Positions 34,855 to 41,746 of a DNA stretch of 64,000 nt are shown here, piece after piece. Numbering within the stretch: position 1 is the first letter of the stretch; each line of letters starts with the position of its first letter. A program made the translations under genes and the position numbers. Source of the stretch: Anaerolineaceae bacterium. Its GTDB lineage: Bacteria > Chloroflexota > Anaerolineae > Aggregatilineales > Phototrophicaceae. The stretch is taken from NCBI GenBank assembly GCA_028818375.1, contig JAPPOB010000002.1:62001-126000 (forward strand). The letters run 5' to 3'. The notes beneath the pieces are model-generated. The model did no database searches. It saw only the letters and a program-made list of their open reading frames with translations, and had not been told where the DNA came from.

Positions 34855-35565
34855 TCAGCCTGGCGACCCGGTCGCCTGCCGGGCGCCGTACCAGTCGCAG
34901 CGGCCGCTCACAGGGCAGTTGGCGCAGTCCGGGCGGCGCGCGTGGCAGATTTCCCGACCGTGCAGAATCAGCTGAATGTGGAAGCTGTAGTGTTGGTCGG
35001 GAGGCACCAGGGCCTCCATCAGCGGGTGGGCGCGTTCAGCGCTCATTTTTTCGGGGATCAGCCCCAGACGCCTGCCGACGCGATGGACGTGCGTGTCGAC
35101 CGGCAGGGAGGGCCGGCCGAAGGCGAAGCAAAGCACGATAGCGGCAGTCTTGGGGCCCACGCCGTGAAGCGAAGTCAACCAGGCCCTGGCTTCCTCCAGC
35201 GGCAGCTGCGCGAGAAAGTCGATGTTGAAAGCGCCCTGTTGGTCGTGGATGTCGCGCAGCAGCGCCTGGATGCGCGGCCCCTTCTGATTGCCGAGGCCGG
35301 CCACGCGAATGGTCGCGATCACTTCTTCAGTGGGCGCCTGGACGACGCCGGACCAGTCCGGCCAGCGCGCCTTGAGGGCGTTAAAGGCGCGGTCGCGGTT
35401 GGTATCGTTGGTGCTCTGGCTGAGGATGCAGTTGACCAGTTCGTCCACAGGGTCGACGCCGGCCCGCCAGACGGGATGGCCGTGACGATCGCCCAGCATG
35501 GCGGCCAGCGGGGCCACTTTCGCGCGCCATCTTTCGAATTCCCTGGCTGGCATGTTGACGCTCAT
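34855..35565 (-). CDS. nth: Endonuclease III
   Basis: The DNA glycosylase/AP lyase of 236 residues removes oxidised pyrimidines. The HhH motif with catalytic Lys (LHGVGPKTA), catalytic Asp (VDTHVHR) and the C-x6-C-x2-C-x5-C cluster site (CHARRPDCANCPVSGRC) are all intact. The ATG at 35565 lies only 6 bp after a TACAAT -10, so the mRNA may be leaderless. A terminator follows. Confidence 0.9.
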   Translation of the reverse strand: MSVNMPAREFERWRAKVAPLAAMLGDRHGHPVWRAGVDPVDELVNCILSQSTNDTNRDRAFNALKARWPDWSGVVQAPTEEVIATIRVAGLGNQKGPRIQALLRDIHDQQGAFNIDFLAQLPLEEARAWLTSLHGVGPKTAAIVLCFAFGRPSLPVDTHVHRVGRRLGLIPEKMSAERAHPLMEALVPPDQHYSFHIQLILHGREICHARRPDCANCPVSGRCDWYGARQATGSPG

Positions 35566-35571
35566 GCCGCG

Positions 35572-35577
35572 ATTGTA
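35572..35577 (-). promoter_or_regulatory. -10 element close to the nth start
   Basis: TACAAT on the reverse strand ends 6 bp before the ATG of nth, which would place transcription initiation at or near the start codon. No convincing -35 is seen. Confidence 0.45.
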
Positions 35578-35588
35578 GCGCGCCGGGC

Positions 35589-36698
35589 TCAATTCGCCAG
35601 CGCGCCCAGCCAGGTCGCCCGCGCGACCCGCAGCAGGGCGCCATCCGTCAGATCCAGTTTCCAGGTGCCGTCACGCAGCGGGTCGCCACTGGTGATGATG
35701 ACGGTGTTGTCGCCGTCGCTCCAGGAGACCGGGCGCAACAGTTCACGGACGGGTTCGCCCAGGATCAGGCTGCTGCCCTCCTCGAGGTCAGCGAGCACGA
35801 AGACGCTGCGCACCGCCTGGCCGCCGCCGTCACTGCCGCCGCGCTGCTGGGACAGGGTGTAAAGCGCGCGCGAACCGTCCGGCGCCGCCAGCAAGTGGGT
35901 CGCGGCCGTGAATCCGGGCAGGGCCGGCGCGGCGATGCGCCCGCGCAGATCGCCATTCAGGTCCCGCTGGACCAGTTCGTAACCGTCGAGGTCGGCGGCG
36001 AGTTGCAGGCGCAGTATCTGACCGGCGCCGAATGCCGCTCCGCAAAGGCAGCCCGGTTCATCCGGCAGCGGCCGGGTAAAGCCCTCGTAGAGGGACAGGG
36101 CAAAGAGATGGGCGAAACCGGCGCGTTGCGCCTCACCCGGCTGCAGGAGAGGCCGATTGTCCATAAACAGGGTGGCGCCGTCTCCGCCGAACGCCACCGG
36201 CGCGGCGTGCCGGTTCGGTCGCGGTCCGTCGACAAGCACGTCGCGGATGTCGTCACCCTGGATATCGGAGACGCGCGTGAAGCTGCGCAACTGGCCGTCA
36301 GCGCCCTGTTCGATATAGGTCCAGGCGATGCGTGAGGCATCCGGGGAGACCAGCCAGTCCACCCGCAACGTGGCGCCAGGCAACTGAATGAAGGGGTGGT
36401 CGCTGATGTTGCCGGCGGCGTTGACCAGACGAACGCGCCGCTCTTCCAGATCAAAATACAGTACCTGCTCCAGCAGGGGCGTGTAGCGCTCACCCGGCAG
36501 GTCTACGTGCAGGTCGGCACCGTTGCGGCGGTCAACAAAACGCAGCCGGTCACGACCGGCTGCGTCGATATTCTGTTGTAGCCATACCTGTACGGGCCTG
36601 CGACCGGCTGTCTGGCTGTCCTGCGCCTGGCCAGTTCCCGGCGCGACCAGCAGGACCAGCAGCAGGCCCGCGACTACTGTCAGACGCGCTGATGCCAG
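35589..36698 (-). CDS. Secreted beta-propeller-like protein with no standard start codon
   Basis: The frame encodes a signal peptide (basic start, VVAGLLLVLLVAPGTGQAQ) and then about 340 residues of repeated short strands with YFDLEERRVRLVN, WLVSPDASRIAWTY, LLAAPDGSRALYTL and PVSWSDGDNTVIIT, like TolB/PD40 propellers. The first ATG, GTG or TTG in frame is the TTG at 36383, which would drop the signal and the first blades. I therefore extend it to a CTG at 36698; that start is inferred. It overlaps the end of the small membrane-protein gene by 19 bp. Confidence 0.55.
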   Translation of the reverse strand: MASARLTVVAGLLLVLLVAPGTGQAQDSQTAGRRPVQVWLQQNIDAAGRDRLRFVDRRNGADLHVDLPGERYTPLLEQVLYFDLEERRVRLVNAAGNISDHPFIQLPGATLRVDWLVSPDASRIAWTYIEQGADGQLRSFTRVSDIQGDDIRDVLVDGPRPNRHAAPVAFGGDGATLFMDNRPLLQPGEAQRAGFAHLFALSLYEGFTRPLPDEPGCLCGAAFGAGQILRLQLAADLDGYELVQRDLNGDLRGRIAAPALPGFTAATHLLAAPDGSRALYTLSQQRGGSDGGGQAVRSVFVLADLEEGSSLILGEPVRELLRPVSWSDGDNTVIITSGDPLRDGTWKLDLTDGALLRVARATWLGALAN

Positions 36699-36901
36699 TC
36701 GAACATCTCGCTTTCCTGAATCTGCGCATGCGCCAGGTTACGCCGCAGCTCGTAACGCGTGCTGATAAGGCTGGTACAGACCGGTTGTTCTTCTGTATCG
36801 GGCGCGCGGAGCGTGGCGTAGACCAGCAAGGCGACGATGGCGCTGGCCAGCAGGAAGGCAAATAGCAGTGCGGGAATGAAGGATACGGGGTCAATTATCA
36901 T
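36680..36901 (-). CDS. Small membrane protein
   Basis: The 73-residue product has one membrane helix (ALLFAFLLASAIVALLVYATL) and a soluble C-terminal half with NLAHAQIQESEMFDWHQ. A strong ribosome binding site (GGAGAGGAGAACC) precedes the ATG. It overlaps the propeller-protein gene and probably forms an operon with it. The family is unknown. Confidence 0.55.
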   Translation of the reverse strand: MIIDPVSFIPALLFAFLLASAIVALLVYATLRAPDTEEQPVCTSLISTRYELRRNLAHAQIQESEMFDWHQRV

Positions 36902-37048
36902 GACGGTTCTCCTCTCCTCTCCTCCCCTCGGATCAGAAACCAGTGACCTTGTCTTGCAGCGCTCCTTTCTCCTGTCCGTTGCCTGACTTTAACATGGTTT
37001 TAAATCCAATTGCAAATTTTCGTCACGCAAGAAGTCGATTCAGCCGGA

Positions 37049-37077
37049 TTGACCCCTTGCGAGGGCGTGACTATACT
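37049..37077 (+). promoter_or_regulatory. Promoter of the Trm112-like gene
   Basis: TTGACC and TATACT are separated by 17 bp, both five of six consensus bases, ending 34 bp before the GTG at 37112. Confidence 0.65.
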
Positions 37078-37111
37078 TTTCCAGGTGCGATTGTCAGCCG
37101 GGGGACTGCCC

Positions 37112-37357
37112 GTGGCCGAAGAAGTCCTCGATCCCGAACTTCTCAAAATCTTGCGTTGTCCGGTGGCCGTGCACTACGAAGACCGAGGCGACGACCCGGG
37201 CCAGCTGGAACTGGTGAAGGGCGCCTGGCTGGTCTGTGCGGACTCCGGCTACAAGTATCCGATCCGGGACGGCATACCGGTCATGCTGGTCGACGAAGGC
37301 GCGAAGTGGGTAGACACGCCCGTCGAGGACCTGCCGCTACCCCCACCCGCGGAATAA
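37112..37357 (+). CDS. Trm112-like zinc-ribbon-type protein
   Basis: The 81-residue protein has the Trm112 frame: LDPELLKILRCPV near the start, a central LELVKGAWLVC and the closing YPIRDGIPVMLVDE. Trm112 proteins activate or stabilise methyltransferases. Only two of the usual four cysteines are seen, so zinc binding may be lost. The GTG at 37112 is preceded by GGGGGA. Confidence 0.75.
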   Translation: MAEEVLDPELLKILRCPVAVHYEDRGDDPGQLELVKGAWLVCADSGYKYPIRDGIPVMLVDEGAKWVDTPVEDLPLPPPAE

Positions 37358-37369
37358 AATCGCTCCCCG

Positions 37370-38377
37370 TCAACCCTGGAGTTCAATCGGTCCGGACAGC
37401 AGGGCGTGCAGCAAATCGATGCAGGACTGCACGTCGCGAATGTCGGCCGTCTCGCTGGTCGTATGCAGAAAGCGGGTCGGAATGGAGATGCAGCCACTGG
37501 GCACGCCGGCGCGCGTTATCTGAATGACCCTGGCATCGGTGCTGCCACCGCTGAGCAATTCACGTTGGACCGAAATCCCGTTCTTCCGCGCGCAGGCCTC
37601 CATCCATTCAACGATGGCCGGTGGCACGACCAGGCCGCTGTCGAGCACCTTGATGGCCGCGCCCCCACCCAGTTTCACCGTCATCTTGCGGTTGCGCAGT
37701 TCGTCGCCGGTGGCCGTTACGTCCAGCGCGATGCCCAGGTCCGGGTCGATGCCGTAGGCCGCCGGGCCCGCCCCTCGCACGCCGACCTCTTCCTGCACGC
37801 TGAAGACGAAATGGACTTCGTTGGGCGCCTGACGATTCAGCTTGCGCAGGGTCTCGATGGCCACCACGCAGCCGATGCGGTCGTCGAGGGACTTGGCGAT
37901 GAGGCGCGTACCGCGCGTTTCGAATTCGCGCCAGAAGCCGGCCGGGCTGCCCGCTGGCACGGCGGCGCCATTGCCGTCGCTAACGTCGATGTAAAAGTCG
38001 GACAGGGCGGGCACGCTGGTGCGGCCCACCCCGAAACTGTCATACACCCCGATGACGCCGGTGGCGCCGTTTTCGAAACGGACGCGGTTGCCCGCCAGGC
38101 TGCTGTTGAGCAGGCCGCCGATGGGCTCGAAGCGCAAATAGCCGCTCTGCGGCTCGGCGAACAGGGCCATCACGCCGATTTCGTCCATGTGGGCCGGGAC
38201 CATCACCCGCGCGCCGCCGCTGCCCACGCGGCAAATGAGGTTGCCGAGCGCGTCAACGCGCATGTCATCGACGAGGTCGGTCACTTCCTCCTCAATCAGA
38301 CGCCGCACCTGGTGTTCGTAGCCGGACGGCCCCCAGGCCTCTGCCAGTTTGCGAATAAGTGCGTTCACGGTCTTCAC
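37370..38377 (-). CDS. M42 family metallo-aminopeptidase (third of three)
   Basis: The 335-residue enzyme belongs to the M42 family of large oligomeric, dinuclear-metal aminopeptidases. Metal and catalytic motifs are present: PAHMDEIG, LDDRIGC, QEEVG, LDVTAT and FLHTTSETADI. It follows two other M42 genes in the same direction and would act on peptides in the cytoplasm, probably with differing specificity. Glutamyl-, leucyl- or lysyl-type specificity cannot be read here. Confidence 0.88.
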   Translation of the reverse strand: MKTVNALIRKLAEAWGPSGYEHQVRRLIEEEVTDLVDDMRVDALGNLICRVGSGGARVMVPAHMDEIGVMALFAEPQSGYLRFEPIGGLLNSSLAGNRVRFENGATGVIGVYDSFGVGRTSVPALSDFYIDVSDGNGAAVPAGSPAGFWREFETRGTRLIAKSLDDRIGCVVAIETLRKLNRQAPNEVHFVFSVQEEVGVRGAGPAAYGIDPDLGIALDVTATGDELRNRKMTVKLGGGAAIKVLDSGLVVPPAIVEWMEACARKNGISVQRELLSGGSTDARVIQITRAGVPSGCISIPTRFLHTTSETADIRDVQSCIDLLHALLSGPIELQG

Positions 38378-38401
38378 TCCCTGTGATGACGGTTGGACGG
38401 G

Positions 38402-39460
38402 TCAGTCATGGGCCAGCAGCGTCGGCGAAACAGCGTTCAGGGCAGCGCGCAGCAGGGCCAGTGACTGGTCGAAGTCGCTTACGCGCAGCAGCGCGGCGGG
38501 CCCGTGGACGTAGCGCGCGGGCATGGAAATGGCCGCGGTGGGCACGCCGCTGCCGGCGACGTGGATGGCGCCGGCATCGTTGCCGCCGCCCCGGGAGCTT
38601 TTCAATTGAAAGGGTATGCCCTGCGCCTCCGCCGTGGCGCGCAACCAGTTCAGCAGGCGCGGGTCGACAATGGTGCGGGAATCCATCACGGTCAACACGG
38701 GGCCGGCCCCCTGACGCGTGGCCGGGTTGAAGGCGATGCCGTCGTCGGGGTCGGCCGTGAGGTCGGGCAGATCGTGCGCCGGTGTGCTCTCCAGCACGAT
38801 GGCCATGTCGGGTTGCAGCGACTCGACCACCACCTGGGCGCCGCGCAGACCAATCTCCTCCTGGGTGGTGAAGGCCACCAGCACGTCGCAGGGCAGGGGC
38901 TCGCCCTGCAGCAACTCCACCAACAGGGCGCAGCCGGCGCGGTTGTCGAGCGCCTTGCCGCGCACAGCTCCTTCGCCAATGGCCCTGAATTCGGAAGGGA
39001 AGGTGATCATGTCGCCGGGTTTGACGTGAGCGGCCGCCCCGGCCCTGTCGCTGGCGCCGATGTCGATGCGCAGGTTGTCCAGCGCGACGGTCTTCTGCTC
39101 GCGCCCCAGGTGAATCGGCTTCCACATCAACACGCCCGGCACGCCGGCCGGGCCCACATCGACGCGCAAGCCGGGCAGGATGCGGGCGTCCACGCCGCCC
39201 ACGGGGTAGACTCGCAACAGGCCGTCGCCGTCAATGCTGCGCAGCATAAAGCCAATCTCGTCCATGTGGGCCGACACCAGCACACGCGGCAGGTCGGCTC
39301 CCGCCGCGCCTGGCTTTCGCGCCAGCACGTTGCCCAGCGCGTCCACGCGGATGTCCTCCACAAGTCCGTCGATGGCCGCCAGAATGACCTCGCGCGCCTC
39401 GTCCTCCTGGCCGGAAACGCCGCGGGCGTCGGCGAGTTGCCGCATCAGGTCCTTGTTCAT
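38402..39460 (-). CDS. M42 family metallo-aminopeptidase (second of three)
   Basis: The 352-residue enzyme has SAHMDEIG, LDNRAGC, TQEEIG, LESTPAHD and the closing YVHGPAALL. The metal ligand in the fourth motif is Glu instead of the Asp of its neighbours, a common M42 variation. Its ATG overlaps the stop of the upstream M42 gene (ATGA), so the two are co-translated. Confidence 0.88.
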   Translation of the reverse strand: MNKDLMRQLADARGVSGQEDEAREVILAAIDGLVEDIRVDALGNVLARKPGAAGADLPRVLVSAHMDEIGFMLRSIDGDGLLRVYPVGGVDARILPGLRVDVGPAGVPGVLMWKPIHLGREQKTVALDNLRIDIGASDRAGAAAHVKPGDMITFPSEFRAIGEGAVRGKALDNRAGCALLVELLQGEPLPCDVLVAFTTQEEIGLRGAQVVVESLQPDMAIVLESTPAHDLPDLTADPDDGIAFNPATRQGAGPVLTVMDSRTIVDPRLLNWLRATAEAQGIPFQLKSSRGGGNDAGAIHVAGSGVPTAAISMPARYVHGPAALLRVSDFDQSLALLRAALNAVSPTLLAHD

Positions 39461-40527
39461 GGCGCGTCACCTTCCGGGTCAGCAGCCAGCAGGAAGTCAC
39501 CCTCCACTTCCGCGATGAAATGCGCCAGCAGACGACCGGCGCGCTCAACGTCGCGCGGGTCCAGCGTCTCCACCGGCGAATGCATGTTGCGCAGGGGAAT
39601 GCCCAGCAGGGCTGTGGGCACGCCAGCGCGCGCGACCTGAATGGCCCAGGCGTCGGTGCCGCTGGCGCCGGAGATCACGACCCGCTGCAGGGGAATCTCA
39701 TGCCTTTTGGCCGTCGCGCGCAGGCGGTCGACGAGACGACGGTGGAAATTGGGGCCGACGGGCAGGCCAGGCCCCTTGCCGAGTTCGACGTGGTTATCGG
39801 GTTCCACGCCGGGTTGCACGGCGAAATCGACGTCCAGCGCGATGGCGATGTCCGGTTTGACGCGCCAGGCGGCCGTGCGCGCGCCCAGCAGACCCGTCTC
39901 CTCCTGCGCGGTGGCCACGGCGCAGACTTCGTGGCCGTGTTGCAGCGTCTGCAGCTGCTGCAGGCAAACTGTCAGCGCGGCCAGCGAGGCGCGGTCATCC
40001 ATGGCCTTGCCCGCCAGACGCCCGTTTTGCAGCGCAATCATGGGCGCGTCCTGGGTGATCAGGTCGCCGGGCTGCACCAACGCCTCGACGTCTGCCGGCT
40101 CCAGGCCGACGTCGACCAGCAGGTTGTCCAGGGGCTCGTAGTTCTGGCGCTCGGTCATGGGCAACATGTGCGGCGGTTTGGCGGCCACCACCCCGGGCAG
40201 CGGCCGTCGACCGTGCACGATCACCGCCTGGGCCGGCAGGACGCGGTTGTCCACGCCGCTGATGCGCTGGAGGCTGATGAAGCCGTCGGCCACCTCGCGC
40301 ACCATCAGGCCGATCTCGTCCATGTGGGCCGCCAGCATGATGCGCAGCGAGGGCTCACGCTCGCGCGTCGGTCGCTTCGTCGCGATCAGGCTGCCGAGGC
40401 CGTCGGTCGAGAGTTCGTCGCTCAGCGGCCCCCAAACGCCGCCCAGGAAATCGCGCAGCGGCCCCTCGTGGCCGGAGGGGGCGTGGAGCTCCACCATGGC
40501 GCGCAAGTGGGCATTCAGATCAAACAC
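39457..40527 (-). CDS. M42 family metallo-aminopeptidase (first of three)
   Basis: The 356-residue enzyme shows AAHMDEIG, MDDRASL, AQEETG, LDVDFA and NMHSPVETLD. It is the first of three consecutive paralogues and follows the Pro-rich membrane protein gene by 18 bp. Divergence between the three copies is large, so they likely have different substrates rather than being recent duplicates. Confidence 0.88.
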   Translation of the reverse strand: MFDLNAHLRAMVELHAPSGHEGPLRDFLGGVWGPLSDELSTDGLGSLIATKRPTREREPSLRIMLAAHMDEIGLMVREVADGFISLQRISGVDNRVLPAQAVIVHGRRPLPGVVAAKPPHMLPMTERQNYEPLDNLLVDVGLEPADVEALVQPGDLITQDAPMIALQNGRLAGKAMDDRASLAALTVCLQQLQTLQHGHEVCAVATAQEETGLLGARTAAWRVKPDIAIALDVDFAVQPGVEPDNHVELGKGPGLPVGPNFHRRLVDRLRATAKRHEIPLQRVVISGASGTDAWAIQVARAGVPTALLGIPLRNMHSPVETLDPRDVERAGRLLAHFIAEVEGDFLLAADPEGDAP

Positions 40528-40545
40528 AGGCCCTCCTGGTCTCTG

Positions 40546-41004
40546 TTATTCTCCGCCGTCACTGAACTGCTGGATGGGCACGGCGGTCTCGGTCACCCGG
40601 GCACCCGCGACGGGCGGGGCCACCGGCTGCTGCGCCGTAGGCGGAACAACCGGCAGGGCGCTGTCTGGTGGCGGTTGCGCGCCCGGCTGCTGTGGCTGCG
40701 GTTGCTGACCGGTTTGCGGCGGCTGCGCGGGCGGTCGGAACTGCCGCGGCGTGGGCGGCAGGGGCCGCGTGGCCGTCACGATGACGCTGCGGAAGGGCGT
40801 GTGGGTGCGGGTGGGCGTGGCGGTCGCAAGGCGCAGGGTGGCGCTGGCCCTGGGGGTCGCCGTGGCCGCCGGCTGCGCGCCCGGCGCCACGCCCCAGAGG
40901 ACGAAGCCGATGCAATAGAGCGGCGCCGTCGCCAGGATGATGACGAAGAGCAGCAGGCGCAGATTGTGGCGACCGCCGGAAGGGAAGGGCAGCAACCCGG
41001 ACAT
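40546..41004 (-). CDS. Pro/Thr-rich membrane-anchored protein
   Basis: The 152-residue protein has one membrane helix near the N-terminus (LRLLLFVIILATAPLYCIGFVLWGV). The rest is an outside, low-complexity region rich in Pro, Gln, Thr and Ala, as in surface-exposed stalks. The ATG at 41004 abuts the promoter and may be a leaderless start; a TTG at 41040 is the alternative. It heads the M42 operon. The function is unknown. Confidence 0.5.
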   Translation of the reverse strand: MSGLLPFPSGGRHNLRLLLFVIILATAPLYCIGFVLWGVAPGAQPAATATPRASATLRLATATPTRTHTPFRSVIVTATRPLPPTPRQFRPPAQPPQTGQQPQPQQPGAQPPPDSALPVVPPTAQQPVAPPVAGARVTETAVPIQQFSDGGE

Positions 41005-41011
41005 GCGCCGG

Positions 41012-41040
41012 AGTGTATCCGGCGCAGGGGTGAGTCTCAA
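41012..41040 (-). promoter_or_regulatory. Promoter of the M42 operon inside an inverted repeat
   Basis: The reverse strand reads TTGAGA, 17 bp, TACACT. The -10 spans the loop of a perfect 8-bp inverted repeat GCGCCGGA/TCCGGCGC (41005-41025). The -10 ends 7 bp before the ATG at 41004, pointing to a leaderless transcript. Confidence 0.5.
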
Positions 41041-41060
41041 GATTCATGGTGGGAATGGGG

Positions 41061-41089
41061 TTGACAATGTGAACATATGTTCGTAACCT
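41061..41089 (+). promoter_or_regulatory. Promoter with a LexA-type box
   Basis: A perfect -35 TTGACA (41061-41066), a 17-bp spacer and TAACCT (41084-41089) surround the perfect palindrome GAACATATGTTC at 41071-41082. It fits the GAAC-N4-GTTC SOS box of Gram-positive bacteria. It precedes the two-gene restriction module. Confidence 0.6.
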
Positions 41090-41122
41090 AAAATAACCAT
41101 CTGTAAGACCGCGGGTGCTCAG

Positions 41123-41746
41123 TTGCTAGATCCACAGGTTAGATTAGTGCTTGCTAAACCTGTGCCACTCAACATGGACTCTAGGGCAAGAGCCTTTGCT
41201 CGAGACCACGCCGTGGGTGTAGAGAAAGGACATTGTGGATCACGAATACTGAGCAGCAGCCGGTACAAAACCTACAGACAGAATCTGAAGGAATTTGCCA
41301 AAGATCGTCGCTGCATGAGTCACGCACTGTCCATGATGGGCGCAGTAGGGCGTCCCAGTCACAGAATTCGTCTTGGCTTACCTCGTTGGCCCGATCCGCT
41401 CAAGAAATATGACTTGATGATCCCGGAGAATGACGAAGATGCTGCTATGTTCTACAAGGAATTCTGCAAAAAATGGGGAGCTGACGATTGTCCTGATTTT
41501 CATTACATGAGTGACAGAGGGTTCTATGTTGAGACCGGTGGATCGCACTTGTACGCTGGCAAACTCTATCATTTGACCGAAAGAGCGGAGGTAATGGCCA
41601 AGCCAATTCCGTCTAGGTGGGCACTGGAATTCTTTTATGAATTCAAGGCGCTATCGCCAGTGATGAAATTGCTTGTAGTTCCATCAGTTTTGGGAATCTA
41701 CGAATTGTTGAGATTTATTCACGAATGGGTGAGATCGGTACTATGA
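41123..41746 (+). CDS. Hypothetical protein of the restriction module
   Basis: The 207-residue product is unrecognised. A basic first half with several Cys and His residues is followed by an acidic region (PENDEDAAMFYKEFCKKW) and a likely membrane or buried helix at the end (MKLLVVPSVLGIYELLRF). G+C is low. The stop overlaps the ATG of the methylase-nuclease gene (ATGA), so it belongs to that operon and shares the LexA-type promoter. The exact start is uncertain. Confidence 0.5.
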   Translation: MLDPQVRLVLAKPVPLNMDSRARAFARDHAVGVEKGHCGSRILSSSRYKTYRQNLKEFAKDRRCMSHALSMMGAVGRPSHRIRLGLPRWPDPLKKYDLMIPENDEDAAMFYKEFCKKWGADDCPDFHYMSDRGFYVETGGSHLYAGKLYHLTERAEVMAKPIPSRWALEFFYEFKALSPVMKLLVVPSVLGIYELLRFIHEWVRSVL

